Virus record (IMG/VR): IMGVR_UViG_3300017971_000001
Location: 181,277-245,276 of that record
Length of the DNA: 64,000 nucleotides
Reading direction: 5' to 3' (one strand)
Origin: a virus
Made by a program: the position numbers and the translations under genes
Shown: piece after piece, positions 57,011 to 64,000 of the stretch
Layout: each line of letters starts with the position of its first letter
Position numbering within the stretch: the first letter of the stretch is position 1
The notes under the pieces: model-generated
What the model was told of the DNA's origin: nothing
Seen by the model: the letters and a program-made list of their open reading frames with translations, nothing else
Databases searched by the model: none

Positions 57011-57658
57011 ATGGCCTCGACGGATCCAGGACCGGGGTATCAGCTAGGCGACGTTGCCGTTCCGGCGACGGTTTCCCCGATCGCTACCACTCCAGTGGTG
57101 CGCGCGAGCGATCTCCTCGGAAGCCACCGCACCGTCGACACGATTCTTGAGCGCGATTCGATCAACGCGGTTTACCGCGACGAAGGCATGACGGTCTGGG
57201 TCACTTCGACCAACGAGCTCTACCGGCTCGTCGGAGGGATCGCCAATTCAGACTGGGTGCTCGAGACGTCTGTCACGGCGGGCGAGGTCACCTTCGCTCT
57301 GAACTACGCTGTTGGCGTTGCGGTGCGCGACGTGGTCTACCTCTCCTCGGCGGACACCGTTGATCGCGCAGACGCCTCCGCGCTGGCGACCATGCCCGCG
57401 TTCGGTGTTGTGGCTGCGCTGGATTTCCCGGCTGCCGGCCAGGCACTCGTCAAGCGGATCGGCACAGTCACCGGCTTCGCTGGCCTGAGCGCGAACGATA
57501 TCTACGTTCAAAGCACGACGCCGGGCACAATCCTTCCTGAAGGGTCAGGCGACCCAGCTTTCCCCAGCGTCGCAGGCGAAGTTATTCAGTCGATCGGCCA
57601 GGCGATCAACGCGACGGACCTGGCAGTCGATTGCAGCAGCATGCCCTTGGAGCTCTAG
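57011..57658 (+). CDS. fibre/spike protein with tail-fibre-like N-terminus
   Basis: 215 residues. RDEGMTVWVTSTNELYRLVGG is like a segment common in phage fibre proteins (conversion of a GM-x-V strand to a Tyr-Leu strand before a W). The remainder is beta with Ala/Asp/Thr. Probably a virion fibre. Confidence 0.55.
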   Translation: MASTDPGPGYQLGDVAVPATVSPIATTPVVRASDLLGSHRTVDTILERDSINAVYRDEGMTVWVTSTNELYRLVGGIANSDWVLETSVTAGEVTFALNYAVGVAVRDVVYLSSADTVDRADASALATMPAFGVVAALDFPAAGQALVKRIGTVTGFAGLSANDIYVQSTTPGTILPEGSGDPAFPSVAGEVIQSIGQAINATDLAVDCSSMPLEL

Positions 57659-57660
57659 CC

Positions 57661-57930
57661 ATGCCCGTCCCTCCTAATTTTGAAGTCGGGGATCGAGTCG
57701 AGGTGCGCAGCGCGCCTTCGAATCCCTGGCTACCCGGAGAAGTAACTGCTCTCGGGCTCGGCGCCGCGGGCGACTGCTATCGAGTCCTGCTCGACACTCC
57801 TGTGACGGCGGACGCTTGGGGCGGGGCGACCCGCCGCTACGGCGGCTCGGACACGCTCGAGACCGTCTACGTTCACTACCAGACTGAAGAATTCAACCCC
57901 GTAACGTACATCAAGGCAGAGGGTGCTTAG
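57661..57930 (+). CDS. small SH3/Tudor-like protein
   Basis: 89 residues from ATG 57661. VGDRVEVRSAPSNPWLPGEV is the opening strand pair of an SH3-like or Tudor-like barrel. Encoded between two fibre genes. One of only three CATC tetranucleotides found in the window lies in it (57909). Confidence 0.5.
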   Translation: MPVPPNFEVGDRVEVRSAPSNPWLPGEVTALGLGAAGDCYRVLLDTPVTADAWGGATRRYGGSDTLETVYVHYQTEEFNPVTYIKAEGA

Positions 57931-57932
57931 CC

Positions 57933-60509
57933 ATGGCTCAGGTTAGTCTTTTCACGCGCAGTGCGGGGCGCTCAAACCTGCGCGGGCTCGACGAGTCCGC
58001 AGATCAGGTTCTGGTAAGCCAGATCGAGGGCACGGAAGCCGCCCGCTCTTTGTGGGCGGACACGGCCGCGACGAGCGCCAACCTCGCGACCGGAACGAAC
58101 ATTACCGCGGTCCAACTGGGCGCCGCGGCCTCGACCGTCACGGTGCCTGGAAACCTGACGATCAACGGAACGACGACCACGGTCAACACGACCAACCTCA
58201 CGGTCACCGACGCGCTGATCTACGCCAACGACGGTGGCGCGGACCCCAGCTTTGCGGGTATCGCGTGGGACCAGGGCGCGGCGCTCGACGTGATCACGGT
58301 CTGGAACCCGACCAACAGCCGGATCGAGTTCGGTCGATTCAACACGGTCGGAGGAACGTCGGTCCCCGCAGCCGCTCTGACCACCCTGAGTGACGTTCGT
58401 GTCAACGACCTCTCTCTGGCAGGCACGGAGATCGCCGGCGATTCGGCCGTCACGGTTTCGGCCGCGACCGGATCGGTCACTCTCGACGCCGCTGCCGCCG
58501 GATCGGTCAACTTCGACGTCAACGGTACGACCTTTTGGCAGGTCACGTCCGGCGGTGACTTCACTGCTTTCACCGACGACCAGGACGACATTGGAACGCC
58601 GAGCGCCGGGCGCCCCGCCAACGTCTACGTGTCCAACAGCGCTGTGATCGGCGACGCGAACACAGTGACGGTCAACGGGACTTCGGTCTCGGCGAGTTCG
58701 GACCTTACGATCGAGTCGGATCAGACCACGGACTCGACGCTGACGATCCAGTCGGGTGACGCGATCGAGATCAGCGCCGGCCAGAACAGCGGAGCCGGTG
58801 ACGTCACCGTGTTCGGCGCTGGTCTCGGCACGTTCGGCGTGGGAAGCAACGCCTCCCTCTCGGACTTCATGCTGAGGATCGACAACAACAGCACCGTGAC
58901 CCTTGCCGCTGGCTCCGGCGCCGATCTCTCGCTCGGCTCGGGCGGAACGCAGTGGGTGATCGACAACGCCAACGGCGACCTCTACACGCCGGACAACGTC
59001 GATATCGGTGAGGCGACCCAGGCCAACAGCCCGGACAACATTTACGCCGCGACCAGCGTCACGGTCGGGACCACGGTCACGATCACGACCAACGCGGTGA
59101 CCGGCAGCGCCGGCCTAACGGTGGACACGGCCGCGGCCCTTAGTCTCGGAACGGCCACTGCGACGTCAATCACGATCGGCCGCTCGGGCGTTCTGACGGA
59201 CTTCCCCAGCGGTTCGTCCGTGGACTTCACGGGCGCCACTGTGACCGGCTTGGCGCTCGGGGCCAGTAGCTTGGCGGCGACGCTTGCGGTCGGTAACACC
59301 ACGGGCGGCAACGACATTATCTTCACCAGCGGAGACGTGATCCAGGGTGAAGACGCGGCGGCCGGCGGCAACCTGGCTCTGAATGGCGGCGATTCGTCGG
59401 CCAGTAACAACGCCGGCGGCGCAGTTTCCGTGATCGGCGGCGTGGGCAATGGTTCCGGGGCCGGTGGCGCGCTTACGCTTACCGGCGGCCTGGCTGGCGC
59501 CACGGGAGGCGGCGGCAACATTGTCATGTCCGGCGGCGCCGGAATCGCGGGTATCGGCGGCGCGGTCACGATCTTCGGTGGTCAGTCGGGAGGGGCGAAC
59601 CAAGGCGGAAACGTTATTGTCCGCGCCGGTGCTGCGGCAAACGCAGCCGGAGCTACGCCCGGAACGCTCACGCTCGACGGCGGCGACTCGAGCGGATCCA
59701 GTGGCGCGTCTGGCGGGAACGTCGTGATCACAGGTGGCGATAGCGGCGCTTTTTCCCAGTCCGGCGGAACTGTCTCGATCACGGGCGGCACCGGCTTGGT
59801 CACGGATAACGCCGGCGGCGCAGTCAGCGTCACGGGCGGTCCGGCGATTGGCGGCGACAACGCCGGCGGCGCGGTCTCTGTGACAGGCGGGTCGAGCACG
59901 GGCACGGTCAACGGAGCCGACGTCACGGTCGCCGGCGGTTCGGCTACGGGAACCGGCGTCGACGGTCGGGTGATCTTCACCTCGGGCGGGACGACTTACG
60001 GGCTCACTGCTTCGGGCGTCTCCGGCCCCGCGCTCACGACCACAGCCCAGACTGTGATCGAGGCGATCAACGAGGTCAACGCTAGCGCGGCGACCTTCAC
60101 CCAGACGTTCACCAACAACACGGGTTCGGCGATTCTCGAGGGCGAGGTTCTCGCTCCCAGTGCTACGACCGCAGGTGAGATCGTTCTGGGCGACGCCTCG
60201 TCCGACAACAACGCTTCGCTGGTCGTTGGCTTCGGACCTTCGGGCGGCATTGCTGACGGCGCCTCGGGCGGAGTCTTTAGCGTTCGCGGTCAGTTGGTCA
60301 CCGCTCGCTTCGACGCCTCGCTCACGCTGGCTGAGGGCGAGCTCGTCTTCCTCTCGGAGACTGCGGGCCGAATCACGAACGTGGTCCCGACGACCGTGAA
60401 CACCGTCGCGCAGCAGGTTGGCTGGATCACGGACACGCTCAGCTACGACGGCACGACCGACTTCCTGGCCCAGATCTTCTTCATGGACGGCCCTCGGCTC
60501 GTCAACTAG
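57933..60509 (+). CDS. long beta-repeat spike/fibre protein (858 residues)
   Basis: N-terminal 130 residues resemble adaptor parts of phage fibres (TINGTTTTVNTTNLTVTDAL). The middle has repeated N-x-T strands; residues 470-690 contain at least ten GGAVSVTGG-type repeats of about 18-25 residues (GGNLALNGGDSS, GGAVSVIGG, GGTVSITGG), probably a beta-helix. The C-terminal 150 residues form a different domain. Charge is very low. Likely receptor-binding. Confidence 0.7.
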   Translation: MAQVSLFTRSAGRSNLRGLDESADQVLVSQIEGTEAARSLWADTAATSANLATGTNITAVQLGAAASTVTVPGNLTINGTTTTVNTTNLTVTDALIYANDGGADPSFAGIAWDQGAALDVITVWNPTNSRIEFGRFNTVGGTSVPAAALTTLSDVRVNDLSLAGTEIAGDSAVTVSAATGSVTLDAAAAGSVNFDVNGTTFWQVTSGGDFTAFTDDQDDIGTPSAGRPANVYVSNSAVIGDANTVTVNGTSVSASSDLTIESDQTTDSTLTIQSGDAIEISAGQNSGAGDVTVFGAGLGTFGVGSNASLSDFMLRIDNNSTVTLAAGSGADLSLGSGGTQWVIDNANGDLYTPDNVDIGEATQANSPDNIYAATSVTVGTTVTITTNAVTGSAGLTVDTAAALSLGTATATSITIGRSGVLTDFPSGSSVDFTGATVTGLALGASSLAATLAVGNTTGGNDIIFTSGDVIQGEDAAAGGNLALNGGDSSASNNAGGAVSVIGGVGNGSGAGGALTLTGGLAGATGGGGNIVMSGGAGIAGIGGAVTIFGGQSGGANQGGNVIVRAGAAANAAGATPGTLTLDGGDSSGSSGASGGNVVITGGDSGAFSQSGGTVSITGGTGLVTDNAGGAVSVTGGPAIGGDNAGGAVSVTGGSSTGTVNGADVTVAGGSATGTGVDGRVIFTSGGTTYGLTASGVSGPALTTTAQTVIEAINEVNASAATFTQTFTNNTGSAILEGEVLAPSATTAGEIVLGDASSDNNASLVVGFGPSGGIADGASGGVFSVRGQLVTARFDASLTLAEGELVFLSETAGRITNVVPTTVNTVAQQVGWITDTLSYDGTTDFLAQIFFMDGPRLVN

Positions 60510-60544
60510 CCTGGAAGGGCCTAAGGCACCAGAAGTGGAAACGG

Positions 60545-60580
60545 CAAACCGACTGTTCCTTGGGGCAGTCGGTTTGTCCG
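60545..60580 (+). terminator. intrinsic terminator after the spike gene
   Basis: A perfect 11-bp stem, 60545-60555 with 60566-60576, and a ten-base loop, followed by TCCGTTTC. The U-run is weak, but the stem is clear. Confidence 0.65.
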
Positions 60581-60591
60581 TTTCTGGTAAG

Positions 60592-60621
60592 TTGCAGCAA
60601 GTCCTGGCAGGGGCCTATTTA
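60592..60621 (+). promoter_or_regulatory. candidate promoter for the 60671 gene
   Basis: TTGCAG at 60592-60597 and TATTTA at 60616-60621 with an 18-base spacer, located between the terminator and the ATG at 60671. Confidence 0.4.
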
Positions 60622-60670
60622 CTTGCCACCAGGCCTGTGCTTGCAAGAAGCAGCTAAGAGAAGAGGTTTC

Positions 60671-61198
60671 ATGTCCAAGAGTCGAAAGCCGCGCCGGCGC
60701 AAGGGGTCACCCAAGCCGAACGTGAATCCCCAAAAACCCCAAGAGCCCCAGAAGATCACTCGCGAGCTCAACGATCTCGAGCGCTTGGCCTGCGAGCTCG
60801 TTCAAGTTCGCTCGCAGTTGGCGAACAGTCGCGAGGAACTGAAGAAGGCGGTCGTGGCGCGCTACAAGGAAGAGGCGAGGCTGCGGGAGGCGTTGGCGAA
60901 CATGGAGCTCAAGCTCCTGACCCAAGAGATCAACGATCACAACGCCAAGAACCTCGAGCTCGCCAAGGCTCACAACCTCCCCGATTCGTTCGAGTTCAAG
61001 AAGGACCCTGTGACGGGAAAGCACTCGATCGTCTACGAGAGCGGCGCACCGGTGGGAAACGACGTCGTGCCCCCCGCGGGCGATCTCCCCTCGCCTCCTG
61101 TGTCCGGCGATTCGGCTGACGAGGACGAGGACGAGGACGACTCTACCGAGCCCTCGGAGGAAATCAACGAGGAGGCGACCGCACCGGCGGCCAGCTAA
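60671..61198 (+). CDS. coiled-coil protein with basic head and acidic tail
   Basis: 175 residues from ATG 60671. RKPRRRKG head, a coiled coil at residues 25-100, then an acidic Asp/Glu tail (SADEDEDEDD). Own candidate promoter and terminator suggest separate regulation. Possibly a scaffolding or chaperone-like protein; unproven. Confidence 0.6.
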   Translation: MSKSRKPRRRKGSPKPNVNPQKPQEPQKITRELNDLERLACELVQVRSQLANSREELKKAVVARYKEEARLREALANMELKLLTQEINDHNAKNLELAKAHNLPDSFEFKKDPVTGKHSIVYESGAPVGNDVVPPAGDLPSPPVSGDSADEDEDEDDSTEPSEEINEEATAPAAS

Positions 61199-61229
61199 CT
61201 CAACCAGACCAGTTTGTTCCTTGCTTGGG

Positions 61230-61263
61230 TCCGCCCGCTGGTGCGTTGCCAGCGGGCGGATTC
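61230..61263 (+). terminator. stem-loop terminator
   Basis: A perfect 12-bp stem (61230-61241 with 61249-61260) and a seven-base loop, followed by TTCGTT. The weak T-run makes efficiency uncertain. Confidence 0.6.
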
Positions 61264-61303
61264 GTTGGGTGGCGCCAAATGAAACTGCCTCGATAATTGA
61301 ATA

Positions 61304-62047
61304 GTGAGAGCATTCAATCTTCCATGTCCTCCGGACACGCCGCTGGGCCAAGAGATCCTCGCTCTCGCGCGCAGCGAGGATCCGCAAGACCGCGAGCGGT
61401 TGTTTCAACTGCTCGACGACGCGGGCGCCGAGATCGACGTGCCGGATCAAGGCGAGGTCGCGATCGGCGGCAGGTCGTGTGAATTCTCGTTCACGCACCA
61501 GGTCCTTGAGGTCGAGGGCGTTCTGGACGAAACCTTTTGCCGCGACGTGATCGAGCTCGCCGAATCCAAGGGCGTCTGGAGTGACAGCACGCAAGTCCGG
61601 GGCGGCGGTCCGGTCTACCAGGACGAAAATCGCACCAGCCAGTATCAGCGCTTGCGCGATATCTGCTTTCCTGACTACGCCGACCACTTGCAGCAAAGGC
61701 TGATCGAGGTCGCCAAGTTCTACCAGGCTCGCAACAAGTACCTTGTGTTCAAGGAGCAGGAGATCAGCTGGGAGCTCCTGCGCTACCAGCCCGGCGACAA
61801 GTTCGAGACGCACGTCGACATGATCGCCAACAGCAGCTGGAAGGCGCGGACGCTGACCTTGCTCGCCTACCTGAACGACGACTTCAGCGGAGGGGAGACG
61901 GAGTTCGTCAAGCCGGGCCCTGAGGTGACCGTCCAACCGAAGCGCGGGAAGGCGATCGCCAGCCCGCCGTTCTGGACACACCCGCACCGAGGCTGCCCGC
62001 CGACCAGCGGCAGTAAATACGTCGTCCTTGGGTGGCTGTACGCATGA
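61304..62047 (+). CDS. 2-oxoglutarate/Fe(II) oxygenase, prolyl 4-hydroxylase-like
   Basis: 247 residues. LLRYQPGDKFETHVDM gives the HxD iron ligands (His170, Asp172); LTLLAYLNDDFSGGETEF is the signature strand pair of P4H enzymes; the distal His is His226 or His228, and the 2OG-binding basic residue is the Lys of GSKYVVLGWL. Expected to hydroxylate proline or another residue. Two collagen-like fibres are encoded 6-7 kb upstream. The start is GTG 61304; GATAAT at 61292-61297 ends 6 bases earlier, so the message may be leaderless. Confidence 0.75.
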   Translation: MRAFNLPCPPDTPLGQEILALARSEDPQDRERLFQLLDDAGAEIDVPDQGEVAIGGRSCEFSFTHQVLEVEGVLDETFCRDVIELAESKGVWSDSTQVRGGGPVYQDENRTSQYQRLRDICFPDYADHLQQRLIEVAKFYQARNKYLVFKEQEISWELLRYQPGDKFETHVDMIANSSWKARTLTLLAYLNDDFSGGETEFVKPGPEVTVQPKRGKAIASPPFWTHPHRGCPPTSGSKYVVLGWLYA

Positions 62048-63906
62048 GTTATTGGAAAGCCTGGCTCGCACGTCGCGGCGTGTTCAACGTTCCCGACTCA
62101 GCGCTTCCGCCGGAGCCGCCGCGCGAGACCGTGCGCAGCAACCCGGCTGAGGAGGGAAGGACTTGGTACCTCGACGAAATGGGGGCCATGCCGAAGCTCA
62201 AGAAGCAGGCCAAGGGTCGCGGACGCCGCTTCCGACTCGAACCTCCCGAGGACGCGGTCGAGGCGGTCTATCAGTTCTTGGTTGAAGAAGCTTCGATCCG
62301 CCTCGCTGCGATCAACCGGCACGTCGCTTCAGGCGGGAGCGCCTGCCGAAAGGTCCATGGCGGCTTCCCCCGCTCCCGTGGATTCAAGTGTGTTTCCTTT
62401 TCGGTGGCCTCTGAAGACCGCTGCGGCGGCCGCCCGACGATCGCGAGCATGGCGCACGAATTTGGGGTTAGCCACAAGCGCGCTCGCATGTTCGTCTGCC
62501 AAGCCCAGACGAAGATCGTCAAGGAGGGATACGAATTGCCCCTCGAGGTCCCCGACGTGAGCAAGTTCCGAGCGCTCATTGCCCGAGAGCTCCTGCTCCC
62601 CAAGTACGCTTACTACTTCGCGAGCGGTTCTGCGTCCCCGGGTGAAATCGCAGGTGCTGCTGAGCTCGGCGATCGAATCGGCGCGGGCGTCACGGTCAAC
62701 AAGTGCCGAGAGGGGACCCAGTGCTTCGCCGGCGTCATGGATTTGATTTGGCGCAAGGGGGTCAAGGTTTTCGTTGACTCGGGTGCCTTCGAGGAGGTCG
62801 CGGCCAAGGGCGGAAAGCTCAAGGTCGTCTCACCGATCGACGACGAAGCCTGGGCCGAACGACTCGAGACCTACCTGAAGATCGCGCGTGTCTTCGGCGG
62901 CCGCGCTCACGTCGTCGCTCCAGACCGAGTCGGAAGTCAGAGCGACACGCTGGAGCGCCTCAAGGCGTATCGCGATCAAATGGCCCCCGTAATCGCGAAG
63001 GGGGCCAAGATCTTGGTGCCCGTGCAGCGCGGAAGCAAGTCCGCCTCCGCGTTCTATAAGCAGGCCAAGAAGGCGCTCGGCACGAAGGAGCCGCAGTGCA
63101 TGCCGGCCTTCCCCATGAAGAAGGGCGCCTACTCTCTTGAGGAGCTCCTCTCGTTTGTCCGCAAGGAGAAACCTCACGAAGTCCACTTGCTCGGCCTTGG
63201 CCCCGGCGGCAGCGCGCAGGCCAAGAAGTCTGGAAACAAGAAGGTGGACGCCAGCGAGGTGCTTAGGCGAGTTCACGAGGTCTCTCCGAGGACCAAGATC
63301 TACATGGACTCGGTCCTGGTTCGCTCCGGCGCCGGCCGCGGCTTCCTGAGCTTGAGCCCGAACGTCTACACGCAAGCTCAGGACGTCGTCCGATTCGAGC
63401 TCATTGACGAGGCATTCCAGAAAAGCTGGTTCGGCGGCCAGTCCATGGAGAACTGGATCAAGTGGGTTCAGGGTGAAGGCGGTTACTGGGGCGACGAGCC
63501 TGTGATCGATTACACCAACTGGATCTTCGAGGGGATTGATATTTGGTTCCCACAGGACTTCCGCGAACTCATTCCGAAGGAACTCAAGTTCTTGGGATAC
63601 ACAGGACTGCCGCCGAAGTCCCTTGCGGTCGAAAGTCCCTACGACTACTTGAGCAAGGTCGCCGAGGACTACGACCTCTGGGCCGACCAGTCGTTCAGCT
63701 TCTGGCTGGATCGGCACTTCGCCGCGTTCTTGGGGAGCCTTTACGCTGTGAGGCGCAAGCGTGACGCGATCCCGCTTGCCTGGCAGCAGCGCGACCTCGA
63801 AACCTTTCTTGCTGAACTCCCTTCGCTCGAGTCGGCGATCCCTTACGTCATGTTCCAGGACGAGCACGGGGAATCCGGCCCCTTCGTTATGAGGTTTGAA
63901 TCATGA
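62044..63906 (+). CDS. TGT/DpdA-like base-exchange enzyme with N-terminal HTH
   Basis: 620 residues, ATG in an ATGA overlap with the oxygenase gene. An RSNP linker and an HTH-like segment (SMAHEFGVSHKRARMFV) precede a TIM-barrel-like region: VFVDSGAF (Asp245), HVVAPDRVGS, KILVPVQRGS, MPAFPMKKG and VHLLGLGPGG follow the order of tRNA-guanine transglycosylases and of phage DpdA proteins that insert 7-deazaguanines into DNA. The C-terminal 200 residues are unrelated. No queuosine biosynthesis gene is in the window. Confidence 0.6.
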   Translation: MSYWKAWLARRGVFNVPDSALPPEPPRETVRSNPAEEGRTWYLDEMGAMPKLKKQAKGRGRRFRLEPPEDAVEAVYQFLVEEASIRLAAINRHVASGGSACRKVHGGFPRSRGFKCVSFSVASEDRCGGRPTIASMAHEFGVSHKRARMFVCQAQTKIVKEGYELPLEVPDVSKFRALIARELLLPKYAYYFASGSASPGEIAGAAELGDRIGAGVTVNKCREGTQCFAGVMDLIWRKGVKVFVDSGAFEEVAAKGGKLKVVSPIDDEAWAERLETYLKIARVFGGRAHVVAPDRVGSQSDTLERLKAYRDQMAPVIAKGAKILVPVQRGSKSASAFYKQAKKALGTKEPQCMPAFPMKKGAYSLEELLSFVRKEKPHEVHLLGLGPGGSAQAKKSGNKKVDASEVLRRVHEVSPRTKIYMDSVLVRSGAGRGFLSLSPNVYTQAQDVVRFELIDEAFQKSWFGGQSMENWIKWVQGEGGYWGDEPVIDYTNWIFEGIDIWFPQDFRELIPKELKFLGYTGLPPKSLAVESPYDYLSKVAEDYDLWADQSFSFWLDRHFAAFLGSLYAVRRKRDAIPLAWQQRDLETFLAELPSLESAIPYVMFQDEHGESGPFVMRFES

Positions 63907-64000
63907 GCGGTCCTCCTGCAAATCCCTGGGACGCGATCGCGCGCATGGAGCGCGAGGAGCGCGCCCGCCGTCGCTCCAAGAAGAAGACGACGCGCAAGAA
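63903..64000 (+). CDS. start of a basic protein, cut by the window end
   Basis: ATG 63903 overlaps the preceding TGA (ATGA). The visible 32 codons encode an Arg/Glu helix followed by RRRSKKKTTRK, like the polybasic proteins elsewhere in the window. Confidence 0.55.
   Translation, partial: MSGPPANPWDAIARMEREERARRRSKKKTTRK

Overview
The window is high-GC (roughly 63% by eye), almost wall-to-wall coding, with short gaps, many 1-4 base start/stop overlaps and frequent GTG and TTG starts. It holds no ribosomal, central-metabolism or cell-division gene. It does hold tRNA-like genes, virion-type fibre and beta-barrel proteins, a LAGLIDADG endonuclease and nucleic-acid modification enzymes, so it reads as part of a large bacterial virus (or a virus-derived element). 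A helical module (consensus around RRLRELER...GDP.A...LGxPAA) recurs in about a dozen proteins; from memory, similar modules are common in myxobacterial genomes, which weakly hints at a Myxococcota-type host. No terminase, portal, tape measure, baseplate, polymerase or integrase is recognisable here.

Layout. 1-3806 (+): end of an unknown gene, an oligoribonuclease-like exonuclease, small zinc-type proteins, a dual-specificity phosphatase and a PTH2-type peptidyl-tRNA hydrolase. 3811-5449: a cluster of one fairly normal tRNA and several aberrant tRNA-like elements, then a non-coding array of 28 boxes with a 36-base period, closed by a strong terminator. 5464-8731 (+): three genes of the helical-module family and a CCHC-knuckle protein. 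8900-26517 (-): about 27 tightly packed genes with many more helical-module proteins, a kinase-like protein, a four-HTH protein, an ART-like protein, two lipoproteins, a two-TM protein and a lysine-rich histone-like protein.

26838-46641 (+): virion-type region. Large coiled-coil proteins and a transglutaminase-like protein are followed by a run of small proteins nearly all ending in one C-terminal transmembrane helix, then by arginine/lysine-rich DNA-condensing-type proteins. 46857-60509 (+): a 212-residue capsid candidate with its own strong terminator, a LAGLIDADG/Mom-like fusion, two paralogous two-barrel proteins, further small beta proteins, two collagen-like fibres and a very long glycine/threonine-rich beta-repeat spike. 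60671-64000 (+): an acidic-tailed coiled coil, a prolyl-4-hydroxylase-like oxygenase, a TGT/DpdA-like enzyme and the start of another gene.

How it may work together (inference): the membrane-anchored proteins, many carrying a short Gly-Met-x-Asp-aromatic motif, next to beta-barrel capsid candidates and polybasic DNA-binding proteins suggest an icosahedral virion with an internal membrane, coated with collagen-like and beta-helical fibres. The Mom-like and TGT-like enzymes suggest modified DNA. Across the whole window the tetranucleotide GATG/CATC is almost absent (I found 0 and 3 on the + strand), pointing to intense selection by a restriction or other defence system.
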